Positions 16,856-27,262 of a DNA stretch of 64,000 nt are shown here, piece after piece. The stretch is from Duganella phyllosphaerae. GTDB lineage: Bacteria; Pseudomonadota; Gammaproteobacteria; Burkholderiales; Burkholderiaceae_D. Numbering within the stretch: position 1 is the first letter of the stretch; every line of letters begins with the position of its first letter. Both the position numbers and the translations under genes were made by a program. Below the pieces are notes generated by a model. It ran no database searches. It worked only from the letters and a program-made list of their open reading frames with translations, and was not told the origin of the DNA. Where the stretch lies: contig NZ_LROM01000090.1 in NCBI RefSeq assembly GCF_001758785.1, forward strand, positions 124,001 to 188,000, given 5' to 3'.

Positions 16856-17581
16856 ATGACCACACTGATCCGTATTCTCGCCGCCGCCATGCTGGCGGCG
16901 CCGTCGGCGACGGTGGTGGCGGCCACCGCCGCACCGGCCACCATCCGCTACATCCACAAGGTCGAAGACGCGCCGGGCGAGACTGTCGTGTCGCGCCGTT
17001 CGGGCTTCCAGGAGGCGCTGGGGGCGGCGCTGGCGCGCCAACTCAAGCGGCCGGTGCGCTTCATGCCGCTGCCGCGCAAGCGCATGATGGGTGCGCTCGA
17101 AGCGGCCGAGGGCGATATCGTGTGCGGCTACTCGCCGGCCTGGTTCAAGGGCAAGGTCGACTGGACCCTCCCCTTCATTCCCACCTCCGAAGTGCTGATC
17201 GCCTCGCGCCGGGTGCCGCCGCCGGCCACGCTGGAAGATATTCGTGGCAAGACCGTCGGCACCGTGCTGGGCTTTCAGTATCCACAAGTCCAGGGCCGCC
17301 TCGGCGACGGCTTCGTGCGCGACGATGCGCCGTCGCTCGAGCTCACCTTGCGCAAGTGGCAGGGTGGCCGCTTCGATTATTTCCTGGCCACCGGCGTCAC
17401 GGTCGAGCGCCAGTTTGCCAGCGGCGAGCTCGATGCCGGCTTCAGCCAGCTGGTGATCAGCGAAGAAAGGACCGGCTGCGCGCTCGCCCGCAAGGGCACG
17501 TTGCGGGTGGCCGACGTCAACGCCGCCATCGACGCCATCGAGAAAAGCGGTGAACTGACGCGCTTGCTGCGATTGCGCTGA
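16856..17581 (+). CDS. Periplasmic amino-acid-type solute-binding protein
   Basis: 241 residues from ATG 16856. Signal peptide (MTTLIRILAAAMLAAPSATVVAA), then a single small PBP type II domain: AALEAAEGDIVCGYSPAW, VDWTLPFIPTSEVLIASR, LEDIRGKTVGTVLGFQYP and FDYFLATGVTVERQFASGELD. The closest style is the stand-alone extracellular binding proteins (SBP_bac_3) with no permease neighbour, often a sensory or orphan binder. The longer frame from 16826 adds ten residues that would disrupt the signal peptide. Confidence 0.8.
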   Translation: MTTLIRILAAAMLAAPSATVVAATAAPATIRYIHKVEDAPGETVVSRRSGFQEALGAALARQLKRPVRFMPLPRKRMMGALEAAEGDIVCGYSPAWFKGKVDWTLPFIPTSEVLIASRRVPPPATLEDIRGKTVGTVLGFQYPQVQGRLGDGFVRDDAPSLELTLRKWQGGRFDYFLATGVTVERQFASGELDAGFSQLVISEERTGCALARKGTLRVADVNAAIDAIEKSGELTRLLRLR

Positions 17582-17798
17582 CCAGGCCGCAGCGGGTGAT
17601 TTTGCTGCAACGCAGCCGTTGAACGCAGCCGGGCGTGGCAATCTGCCGCCCGCATCATATTTCCGCAGTGCACCATTGCACATTACAGCTTGGTCAGATT
17701 GCAAATAGTGCCCCCCCGAACATGGTAAGCTTCGCCCCCGGTGCGTTCGTATTGGCAGCCATTTCCCTCCACTTTCAACCCTTTTTATAGTTAACTTC

Positions 17799-18638
17799 AT
17801 GGATATTGTTCTCGTCATTAAAGCCATCATCATGGGCGTGGTTGAAGGTCTTACGGAATTCCTGCCGATCTCCTCTACCGGTCACCTGATCCTGACCGAA
17901 CACCTGCTGGGCTTTGCAGGCATGGAAGACAAGATGAAAGTGTTTGAAATCGTGATCCAGGCCGGCGCCATGATGGCGGTGATCTGGGAGTTTCGTGCCC
18001 GTATCGGCCTGGTATTGGCGGGCATCTTCACCGATCGGGTGCAGCAGCGCTTCGCCCTCAATGTGCTGATCGCATTCCTGCCTGCCGCCATCCTGGGCTT
18101 GCTGTTCTCGTCGGCCATCAAGGCCCACCTGTTTGCACCGATTCCGGTGGCGACCGCCTTCATTGTCGGCGGCTTCATCATCCTGTGGGTGGAAAAGCGC
18201 GCCAAGGACAACCCGGCCGTTGAACGCATCACCTCGCTCGACCAGATCACCCCGCTCGATGCCCTGAAAATCGGCGTGGCCCAGGCCTTTGCCCTGATTC
18301 CCGGCACCAGCCGTTCGGGCGCCACCATCATGGGCAGCATGATCTTCGGCTTTTCGCGCAAGGTGGCGACCGAGTTCTCGTTCTTCCTGGCCATTCCGAC
18401 CCTGATCGGCGCGACCGTGTATTCGCTGTACAAGGACCGCGCGCTGCTGTCGATGGACGACCTGTCGTTCTTCACGATCGGCACCGTGGCCGCGTTCATC
18501 TCGGCCTTCCTGTGCATCCGCTGGCTGCTGCGCTACATCATGACCCATACGTTCGTGGTTTTTGCCTGGTACCGGATTGTGTTCGGCCTGATCGTCCTCA
18601 TAACCGGGTACTATGGCATCATTGTTTGGGCCGACTAA
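17799..18638 (+). CDS. uppP: Undecaprenyl-diphosphate phosphatase
   Basis: 279 residues, polytopic membrane protein. Both conserved family motifs are intact: [16 protein letters not shown] with Glu16, Glu20 and His29, and the second [14 protein letters not shown]. It dephosphorylates undecaprenyl pyrophosphate to recycle the lipid carrier for peptidoglycan and O-antigen; overproduction gives bacitracin resistance. The 217-nt gap before it carries no gene; a run of C residues at 17711-17717 is the only notable feature. recQ starts 36 nt after it. Confidence 0.97.
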   Translation: MDIVLVIKAIIMGVVEGLTEFLPISSTGHLILTEHLLGFAGMEDKMKVFEIVIQAGAMMAVIWEFRARIGLVLAGIFTDRVQQRFALNVLIAFLPAAILGLLFSSAIKAHLFAPIPVATAFIVGGFIILWVEKRAKDNPAVERITSLDQITPLDALKIGVAQAFALIPGTSRSGATIMGSMIFGFSRKVATEFSFFLAIPTLIGATVYSLYKDRALLSMDDLSFFTIGTVAAFISAFLCIRWLLRYIMTHTFVVFAWYRIVFGLIVLITGYYGIIVWAD

Positions 18639-18673
18639 TACCATCACACTTTCGTTGTAGAAATGAGCAGTAA

Positions 18674-20491
<1,818 letters not shown>

Positions 20492-20495
20492 GCCC

Positions 20496-21437
20496 TCAGC
20501 GGGCAAGCACGCTGCGATAGCGCCCCGGTGCGGCGCCCACGGCGTCGCGGAAGCGGTGGCTGAAGTGGCTCAGGTCGGCATAACCGCAGGCGTCGGCAAT
20601 CTGCTGCAGCGGCTGGCCCGTGTGCTGCAACAGCCGCCGTGCATGTTCGATGCGGCGTGCGCCGATCCACGCCGACGGCGTCATGCCGAACGATACCTTG
20701 AACATGCGCAGCAGGTGGTATTCCGACAGGCAGGCCAGCTGCGCCAGCATTTGCAAGGTCATCGGCTGCGCCAGGTGCGCTTCGATATAGTCGGCCGGCA
20801 GCCGCCGCACGGCCGGCGCCAGGCCACCGCGCACGCGGCCCTGGTGGCGCGGCAGCGACTGTGCGTGCAGCAGGTGCGACAGGGTTTCGTGGGTCATTTC
20901 GTTGGCGCGCAGCCGGGCGTCGGCGCCGTCCCAGTCCATGCCGGCCAGGGCGGCGCACAACTGGCCGATGCGTTCGTGCTCGAAATAGGTGCGGTCGGCC
21001 AGGGTCAGCTCGCGCGGTTCGCGGTCCAGTTCCACCACGGCGCGGCGGGTGAAATGCTCGGGCAGGAAATACACGTGAAAGAAGCGCACCGCGCCGCGTA
21101 CGGTCCAGCGCGACTCGTGCCAGTCCGGCAAAGTGCACAGGCGCTGCGGGGCGCCGAACAGGCCGGGCAACTCGCCGCGCTCGGTGCGGTAGCCGCCGCC
21201 CATGTAGTACGACAGCGTGTGGTGGCCGGGCTGGCAGTACGAGGTTTCGGCGCACGGCGTGTCGCGCCGCCAGATCGCCAGCGCCAGCTCGTCGCCGAGC
21301 CAGGTAAAACGCTCGAGCACGGCGTCGGTCTCGGACATGGTCTTGAACACCGAATGCGACAGCCGGCCTTCCGGCAAACCGGGCGCAGGCAGCAAGGTGG
21401 CGGGCAAATCGAGTGGTCGGCGGTTGCGTAAATCCAT
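20496..21437 (-). CDS. AraC-family transcriptional regulator
   Basis: 313 residues. C-terminal double HTH (about 210-310): MTLQMLAQLACLSEYHLLRMFKVSFGMTPSAWIGARRIEHARRLL and IADACGYADLSHFSHRFRDAVG landmarks, the standard AraC/XylS signature. The N-terminal half contains HTLSYYMGGGYRTER and FHVYFLPEHF, a cupin-like sensor. Start may be internal (Met at residue 34) because no good ribosome site precedes 21437. It is divergent from the EamA exporter gene, which is its most likely target. Confidence 0.86.
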   Translation of the reverse strand: MDLRNRRPLDLPATLLPAPGLPEGRLSHSVFKTMSETDAVLERFTWLGDELALAIWRRDTPCAETSYCQPGHHTLSYYMGGGYRTERGELPGLFGAPQRLCTLPDWHESRWTVRGAVRFFHVYFLPEHFTRRAVVELDREPRELTLADRTYFEHERIGQLCAALAGMDWDGADARLRANEMTHETLSHLLHAQSLPRHQGRVRGGLAPAVRRLPADYIEAHLAQPMTLQMLAQLACLSEYHLLRMFKVSFGMTPSAWIGARRIEHARRLLQHTGQPLQQIADACGYADLSHFSHRFRDAVGAAPGRYRSVLAR

Positions 21438-21470
21438 GGATAAAGTCTAGCACGCGCCATCACGCCAACA

Positions 21471-21487
21471 ATCGCCGTCGTGGCGAT
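21471..21487. promoter_or_regulatory. Inverted repeat in the araC / eamA divergent gap
   Basis: ATCGCC (21471-21476), GTCGT, GGCGAT (21482-21487) form a perfect 6-bp dyad in the 101-nt divergent intergenic region. It is placed where a regulator could control both promoters. AraC proteins usually bind direct repeats, so the assignment is weak. Confidence 0.3.
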
Positions 21488-21538
21488 AAGCGCAATTTCA
21501 GACAAGCGCTGCCACTGCCCAGCCCTCATGCTGGCGCC

Positions 21539-22435
21539 ATGAACATACTTCTCTACCTGCTGACCGTCCTGATCTGGGGTACCACCTGGATCGCCATCAC
21601 CTTTCAACTGGGCGTCGTGCCCGCGCCGGTCTCGATCGCCTACCGCTTCTGGATCGCTGCCGCGCTGCTGCTGGCGGCGTTACTGGTCACGCGCCAGCGG
21701 TGGTGGCCGCCGCGCCAGGCCTGGCGCTATTTGTTCGCACAGGGCATTGCGCTGTTCTGCCTGAACTTCCTGTGCTTTTATTATGCCGCCCTCTACATCA
21801 CCAGCGGCCAGGAGGCCGTGGTGTTTTCCACCGCGCCGTTGTGGATCGCGCTCGCTGGCCGCTTGTTCCTCGGTCGGCCGATCCGGGGCCAGGTGATGGT
21901 CGGCGCGCTGTTCGGCCTGGCCGGCATCGTGCTGCTGTTCGCGCCGCAAATGAGCGGCCACTGGAACGACAGCGGCGTGCTGCTGGGCCTGGTATTGTCG
22001 CTGGGTGGCACCTGGTGCTTCGCCTGCGGCAACCTGCTGTCCTCGCGCATGCAGTCGCTGGGCCTGACACCGTGGCTTACCAACACCTGGGCCATGCTGA
22101 TCGGCGCCACCACGCTGGGCGTGGCCGCACTGGCGCTGGGCATGCCGTTCGCGCTCGACCCGTCGCCGCGCTACCTGTGGGCGCTGCTGTACCTGGCCGT
22201 CCCCGGCTCGGTGATCGGCTTTACCGCCTACCTGCTGCTGGTCGGTCGCATTGGCCCCGACCGCGCCGCCTATTCCACGGTATTATTCCCCATCGTCGCG
22301 TTGACGATTTCAACCATTTACGAAGGCTACCAATGGACACCGGCCGCGCTGTGCGGGCTGGCGCTGGTGCTGGCGGGGAATGTGCTGGCGTTCCTGCCGC
22401 CCACCCTGCGGGCCCGTCTCAAGGCAGCCTTCTAG
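21539..22435 (+). CDS. EamA/DMT-superfamily exporter
   Basis: 298 residues with about ten hydrophobic segments and two EamA repeats; the first begins at the N-terminus with LLTVLIWGTTWIAITFQLG and the second at about residue 150 with LVLSLGGTWCFACGNLL. Drug/metabolite transporters of this type export amino acids or small metabolites. ATG 21539 is chosen because the hydrophobic first helix begins there; the frame upstream is Arg-rich and overlaps the araC promoter region. It is divergent from the AraC gene, and an amidohydrolase follows 22 nt downstream. Confidence 0.9.
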   Translation: MNILLYLLTVLIWGTTWIAITFQLGVVPAPVSIAYRFWIAAALLLAALLVTRQRWWPPRQAWRYLFAQGIALFCLNFLCFYYAALYITSGQEAVVFSTAPLWIALAGRLFLGRPIRGQVMVGALFGLAGIVLLFAPQMSGHWNDSGVLLGLVLSLGGTWCFACGNLLSSRMQSLGLTPWLTNTWAMLIGATTLGVAALALGMPFALDPSPRYLWALLYLAVPGSVIGFTAYLLLVGRIGPDRAAYSTVLFPIVALTISTIYEGYQWTPAALCGLALVLAGNVLAFLPPTLRARLKAAF

Positions 22436-22457
22436 CGCCTGAGATTCTGGAGACTGC

Positions 22458-24245
22458 ATGACCCGACCCGGTTTATTCGCCCTGCTGGCACTGACGTTTG
22501 CCACCGCCCATGCTGCTGCGCCGGCCGACACCGTCTACCGCAATGGCACCATCGTCACGGTGGACCCGAAAGACAGCGTGCAGCAGGCGCTGGCCGTGCG
22601 CGGCGGGCGCATCGTGTACGTCGGCGACAATGCCGGCGCGACCAGGCTGCAGGGCAAAAAAACCAAGGTCATCGACCTGGCCGGCAAGATGCTGATGCCG
22701 GGCCTGATCGATGGCCACATGCACCCGCAGTCGGGCGGCAGCCGCCTGCTCAACTGCAGCCTCGACTACCTGCCGCTGACGGTGCCGCAATTCCAGCAGC
22801 GCATCCAGGCCTGCATTGACAGCGATGTGCGCCTGGGCAAGGCCGATCCCAGGCGCTGGCTGGTGGTCGTCAACTGGTTCCAGCAAGGCATGTCGCCCGA
22901 CGGCGTGACAACCACTGCCGCTACCCTGGACGCGCTCAAGACCGACCGTCCGATCCTGGTGCGCTCGTCGTTCGGCCACTCGCTGCAACTCAACAGCACA
23001 GGCATCGCGGTGGCCGGCATCACGGCGACAACGCCGGACCCGGCCGGCGGCAAGATCGCCCGTGACGGCAACGGCCAGGCTACCGGCCTGCTGGAAGACG
23101 CCGCGCAGGACATGGCGATGAACTTGCTGCCGCCGCTCACGGTGGCCGAGAACCTGGCGGCCTCGACCAAGGCGCTGGAAGCGATGCGCAAGCAGGGCAT
23201 CACGTCTTTCCTCGACGCCTACACCGATCCCGAAACCATGACGGCGTTCACCGACCTGCAACGCCAGGGCAAGCTCACCGCCCGCGCCCACTTCGCGGTG
23301 CTGATCGATCTCGACAAGGGCGCCACGCCGCAGCGCGCCGTGGCCGAACTGCTGCGCCAGAAAAAGCAATTCGACCAGGGCCCGACCAAAGTGGCGCCAT
23401 CGATGCAGGTGCGCCACGCCAAGCTGTTCATGGACGGCGTGATCTCGGCGCCGGCCTTTACCGGCGCCATGCTCGAGCCTTACCTGGTCAACAAAGGCAC
23501 CGAGCAGCAACCGGACTGGCAGCCAGGCCCCAGCAACGGCCCGCCCACCTATTTCTCGCAACCGGCGCTGCGCTCCACGCTCGACGTGCTGGCACGCGCC
23601 GGCATCGACGCGCACATCCACGTCGACGGCGACCGCGCCGTGCGCGAGACGCTCGATGCAATTGCCTGGCTGCGCGGCACGCTGGCCGGCAAGAAGGCAC
23701 GCCCGGCGCTGGCCCACGACGAGATCGTGGCGCCAGCCGACTATGCGCGCTTCGCCAAACTCGATGTGACGCCGGTGCTGTCGTTCCAGTGGGCCAAGCC
23801 GGCGCCCGACACGCTCGGCGCGCTCAAGCCCTACATGGGCCCGCAGCGCTATCCGCTGGTGCAACCGCAGTCGGTGCTGCTCGACGCCGGCGCGCGCATC
23901 GCCTACGGCAGCGACTGGCCGGTCGATCCGCTCGATGCATGGTTTGCCTTGAAAGTGGGCGTGACCCGCACCGCCGCGCCCGACGCCGGCGCCGAATACG
24001 CAGGCCGGCTGGGCGACGTGGCCGGCATGCCGCGCGCAGCGGCCCTGCGGGCGATCACGCTCAACGCCGCGTACACGCTGCGCCAGGAAAAGCTGACCGG
24101 TTCGCTCGAGACCGGCAAGCTGGCCGACCTGATCGTGCTCGACCGCAATTTCTTCACGATACCGGCCGAGGACATCGCCAACATCAAGGTGCTGCAAACG
24201 GTGGTCGGTGGCAAGGTGGTGTACCAGTCGGCGGCGATGCAGTAG
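22458..24245 (+). CDS. Exported amidohydrolase, YtcJ/NfdA-like
   Basis: 595 residues with signal peptide (MTRPGLFALLALTFATAHAAA). Amidohydrolase-3 family: metal motif GLIDGHMHP (His-x-His) about residue 84, carboxylated-Lys region MQVRHAKLFMDGVISA, a His in DAHIHVDGDRAVR, and the terminal metal Asp in AYGSDWPVDPLDAW. Members cleave N-substituted formamides and related amides; the substrate here is unknown. GGAG lies 7 nt upstream. Only 22 nt after the exporter gene, so the two are likely co-transcribed, suggesting a degradative enzyme with its metabolite exporter. Confidence 0.9.
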   Translation: MTRPGLFALLALTFATAHAAAPADTVYRNGTIVTVDPKDSVQQALAVRGGRIVYVGDNAGATRLQGKKTKVIDLAGKMLMPGLIDGHMHPQSGGSRLLNCSLDYLPLTVPQFQQRIQACIDSDVRLGKADPRRWLVVVNWFQQGMSPDGVTTTAATLDALKTDRPILVRSSFGHSLQLNSTGIAVAGITATTPDPAGGKIARDGNGQATGLLEDAAQDMAMNLLPPLTVAENLAASTKALEAMRKQGITSFLDAYTDPETMTAFTDLQRQGKLTARAHFAVLIDLDKGATPQRAVAELLRQKKQFDQGPTKVAPSMQVRHAKLFMDGVISAPAFTGAMLEPYLVNKGTEQQPDWQPGPSNGPPTYFSQPALRSTLDVLARAGIDAHIHVDGDRAVRETLDAIAWLRGTLAGKKARPALAHDEIVAPADYARFAKLDVTPVLSFQWAKPAPDTLGALKPYMGPQRYPLVQPQSVLLDAGARIAYGSDWPVDPLDAWFALKVGVTRTAAPDAGAEYAGRLGDVAGMPRAAALRAITLNAAYTLRQEKLTGSLETGKLADLIVLDRNFFTIPAEDIANIKVLQTVVGGKVVYQSAAMQ

Positions 24246-24298
24246 GCATGGTCCTGATCGGTTAAGATGGCGGCCTGATACTGCTGCCCGGTTACCTC

Positions 24299-24811
24299 AT
24301 GCAACTCCTCATCTCCATCCTGATCATTGCCGTCACCGCGCTGGTGGTCTACCGCATCGTCAAATCCAACCCGGCGCAAAAGGTGGCGCTGCCGCCGCTG
24401 CCGGCTGCGCCCTACACGCCGGTGCTGCCCGACACCCCGGTCGCCCATTACTGGTCCGACGGCGGGCGCTTCCTGGTGGAGGTGGTCAACGAGTCGCGCT
24501 ACCAGCCGGTGCTGAAAGCACTCGCTGGCGAGCATGGCGATGCTGCCGCACGCGCGCAGCACACGGCCATGCTGTTCTGCGACGACCGCAACGCGTATGA
24601 AGACGCGGCCGTGGCCGTGTTCCTGCAAGGACAAATGGTGGGATACCTGGAAGCCAAGGCGGCGGTGGTGTTCCGCGCCCGCCTCAAGCGCGACGGCTTT
24701 GTCGGCCAGCTGACCAGCTGCGATGCGCAAGTACGCGGCGGCGGCTTATGGCAAACCGCGCGCCTGTCGTACCACGTGGTGCTCGACCTGGAGCCGCTCG
24801 AGAAGCGGTAG
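24299..24811 (+). CDS. Membrane-anchored protein with a HIRAN-like domain
   Basis: 170 residues. N-terminal TM helix (about 3-21, LLISILIIAVTALVVYRIV), a Pro-rich linker (about 30-48), then a domain with VEVVNESRYQPVL, AMLFCDDRNAYEDAAVAVFLQGQMVGYLEAKAAVVFRARL. The order nESxYq - N-x-yD-x-xAV-V - G-x-x-VGYL is the pattern of HIRAN domains, which usually bind DNA ends in helicases. Here it is alone behind a membrane anchor. The HIRAN call is by eye. It converges with trmB, 12 nt away. Confidence 0.6.
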   Translation: MQLLISILIIAVTALVVYRIVKSNPAQKVALPPLPAAPYTPVLPDTPVAHYWSDGGRFLVEVVNESRYQPVLKALAGEHGDAAARAQHTAMLFCDDRNAYEDAAVAVFLQGQMVGYLEAKAAVVFRARLKRDGFVGQLTSCDAQVRGGGLWQTARLSYHVVLDLEPLEKR

Positions 24812-24823
24812 GCCGAACCCCGA

Positions 24824-25540
24824 TTACTTCTTCGAAAACACCAGGTCCCACACACCGTGGCCCAGCTTGATGCCACGGTTCTCGAACTTGGTCAGCGGAC
24901 GGTAGGCCGGCTGCGGCGCGTAGCCGTCGGCGGTGTTCTGCAGGCCCTCTTCCGCGCTCAGCACTTCCAACATCTGTACCGCGTAGTCTTCCCAGTCGGT
25001 GGCGCAATGCAGGTAGCCGCCGGGGGCGAGCTTTTGCACCAGCAGCTTGACGAACGGCGCCTGGATCAGGCGGCGCTTGTTGTGACGCGCCTTGTGCCAC
25101 GGGTCGGGGAAGAAGATGTGCACGCCATGCAGCGAGGCATCGGGAATCATGTGGTTGAGCACCTCGACCGCATCGTGCTGGATCGCCTTGAGGTTGGTGA
25201 GCTTTTGCTCGCCGATCAGCTTGAGTAGGCTGCCCACGCCCGGCGTGTGCACTTCCACGCCGATAAAATCCTTCTCCGGCATGGCGGCGGCGATGTGGGC
25301 CGTGGTGCCGCCCATGCCGAACCCGATTTCCAGCACCGTGGGCGCCTGGCGACCGAACGCCTGCGCGTAGTCGAGCGGCGCTTTTTCGTAGCCGATCAGG
25401 AACTGCTGCTGCTCTTCCAGCGCGCGCGCCTGGGCCGTGGACAGGCGCCCGGCGCGCGTGACGAAGCTGCGGATGCGGTGTTCGGTCGGGTCGTAGAGCA
25501 TGCCCCGCGCTGGGGGTTCTTTGGGAGTATCGGAAGACAT
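24824..25540 (-). CDS. trmB: tRNA (guanine-N7-)-methyltransferase
   Basis: 238 residues. SAM motif [16 protein letters not shown] (about 69-84), then [13 protein letters not shown], the diagnostic [15 protein letters not shown] (about 143-157) that contains the catalytic/tRNA-binding residues, and the C-terminal TKFENRG. It methylates G46 in the tRNA variable loop. Start ATG 25540 fits family length. Its promoter region is shared, head to head, with the beta-glucosidase regulatory region. Confidence 0.97.
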   Translation of the reverse strand: MSSDTPKEPPARGMLYDPTEHRIRSFVTRAGRLSTAQARALEEQQQFLIGYEKAPLDYAQAFGRQAPTVLEIGFGMGGTTAHIAAAMPEKDFIGVEVHTPGVGSLLKLIGEQKLTNLKAIQHDAVEVLNHMIPDASLHGVHIFFPDPWHKARHNKRRLIQAPFVKLLVQKLAPGGYLHCATDWEDYAVQMLEVLSAEEGLQNTADGYAPQPAYRPLTKFENRGIKLGHGVWDLVFSKK

Positions 25541-25672
25541 GGTGGCGGTGCGGTGAAAGAATGAGGCGGCATTATATCAGTGCGGTCAGGTCCTCTACCG
25601 GCCGGCGCGGCCATTCCATCCGGCTTGTTGCGTGCCGGCGCCGCTGAACAATGCCACCGTGTTATCAAATGA

Positions 25673-25729
25673 TTGACACTGGATGGGAGTTCGGGTTTAA
25701 TCTCCGCATCCGTTTGAAATCGTTTTCAA
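25673..25729 (+). promoter_or_regulatory. Sigma-70 promoter with LacI-family operator for the beta-glucosidase
   Basis: TTGACA (25673-25678), exactly 17 nt, TTTAAT (25696-25701), then the near-palindrome TTGAAATCGTTTTCAA (25714-25729), which would cover the transcription start. TGAAA-N4-TTTCA is the usual shape of LacI/GalR family operators (central CG). The ATG of the GH1 gene is 37 nt further. No LacI gene is in the window. A 15-nt identical operator core occurs at 37014-37028. Confidence 0.75.
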
Positions 25730-25766
25730 GCCCTCTTCCACCTGCAAGCCGACCCACAGCCGACCC

Positions 25767-27122
25767 ATGACCGCCATTCGCCACGAGTTCACCCAATTCC
25801 CGCCATCGTTTACCTGGGGCATCGCCACCAGCGCCTTCCAGATCGAGGGCGGCGCCACCGCCGATGGCAAGGGTGCGTCGATCTGGGACACCTTCAGCCA
25901 CACTCCCGGCAAGATCATCGACGGCACCAACGGCGATGTCGCCTGCGACCATTACAACCGCTACCCCGAAGACGTGGCCATCATGGCCAGCCTCGGCGTG
26001 GACGCCTACCGCTTCTCGATCGCCTGGGCCCGCGTGCAGCCGCAGGGCAAGGGCGCGTGGAACGAGGCCGGCTTCGCTTTCTACGACAAGCTCTTGACCG
26101 AGCTCGAAAGCCGTGGCATCGCCGCCCACGTCACGCTGTTCCACTGGGACCTGCCGCAGGGCCTGCAGGACGAAGGCGGCTGGCTCAACCGCGATACCGC
26201 TTACCATTTTGCCGAGTACGCGGCCGAAGTCGCCCGCCGCTTCGGCAACCGCGTGAAAACGATTGCAACTCATAACGAGCCTTGGTGCACGGCCAACCTT
26301 GGCTACGGCAACGCCCAGTTCGCGCCCGGCGTGGCCGACATCAAGCAGTCGGTGCAGGTGTCGCACCACCTGCTGCTGTCGCACGGCCTGGCCATGCGCG
26401 CCATGCGCGACGTCGCCAGCTCGGCCCAGCTCGGTATCGTGCTGAACCAGTGGCCGGCGCACGCCGCCACCGACAGCGCGGCCGACATCGCCATGGCCGA
26501 ATTCGAATATTCGCGCTCGGTGGAATGGTTCATGGACCCGATCTTCAAGGGCCACTACCCGGCGCTGGCGCTCAAGGTCCACGGCGACAACGCCCCGGAC
26601 GTGCAGGATGGCGACCTGGCCATCATCCAGGGCAAGCTCGACTTCATGGGCCTGAACTACTATTTCCGCTCGTTCTGCAGCGCCGAAGTGCCGCCGCGCC
26701 AGCCCGAAAACAAGCTGGGCACCACCGACATGGGCTGGGAAATCTACCCGGACGGCCTGACCGAACTGCTGCTCAAGCTGCACGCCGACTACGACCTGCC
26801 GCCGATCTACATCACCGAAAACGGCATGGCCAACGCCGACACCATCGTCGATGGCGAAGTGCCGGACGAAGCGCGTATCGATTTCGTGCTGCGCCACCTG
26901 AAAGCCATCAACGACGCCCGCCTGCAAGGCGTGGACGTGCAGGGCTATTTCCTGTGGAGCCTGCTCGACAACTTCGAATGGAATTCGGGCTACGCCAAGC
27001 GCTTCGGCATCGTCCACGTCGATTACGAAACCCAGAAGCGCACCCTGAAGCACAGCGCAATTTGGTACCGCGACTACCTGGTGCAGCAGCGCGCCGACGC
27101 CAAGCTGGAACAAGCCGCGTAA
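25767..27122 (+). CDS. Beta-glucosidase, glycoside hydrolase family 1
   Basis: 451 residues, standard GH1 length. N-terminal family signature FTWGIATSAFQIEGG (about residues 14-28). Acid/base Glu171 in ATHNEPWC and nucleophile Glu351 in YITENGMA are both present. No signal peptide, so it hydrolyses imported beta-glucosides or cello-oligosaccharides in the cytoplasm. Behind a strong promoter with a LacI-type operator, implying induction by a sugar. The AmpG-like permease 140 nt downstream on the same strand may import its substrate. Confidence 0.96.
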   Translation: MTAIRHEFTQFPPSFTWGIATSAFQIEGGATADGKGASIWDTFSHTPGKIIDGTNGDVACDHYNRYPEDVAIMASLGVDAYRFSIAWARVQPQGKGAWNEAGFAFYDKLLTELESRGIAAHVTLFHWDLPQGLQDEGGWLNRDTAYHFAEYAAEVARRFGNRVKTIATHNEPWCTANLGYGNAQFAPGVADIKQSVQVSHHLLLSHGLAMRAMRDVASSAQLGIVLNQWPAHAATDSAADIAMAEFEYSRSVEWFMDPIFKGHYPALALKVHGDNAPDVQDGDLAIIQGKLDFMGLNYYFRSFCSAEVPPRQPENKLGTTDMGWEIYPDGLTELLLKLHADYDLPPIYITENGMANADTIVDGEVPDEARIDFVLRHLKAINDARLQGVDVQGYFLWSLLDNFEWNSGYAKRFGIVHVDYETQKRTLKHSAIWYRDYLVQQRADAKLEQAA

Positions 27123-27262
27123 TCGGCTGAGCACCGAGCAACCGAGCAACGCAACCGCAGTACAGTAGTAGTCCTTCGGCGTTCGCGCCGGAGGACCCGC
27201 AGAGCCGGCCGCAGAGCCCGCCCGCGCAGCTATACTCCATAGAGAACAACGAGGACGACACC

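Noticed and set aside
22473-24197. 574-codon minus-strand frame opposite the amidohydrolase
   Set aside because: Composition typical of a high-GC antisense frame; no motif, no start context.
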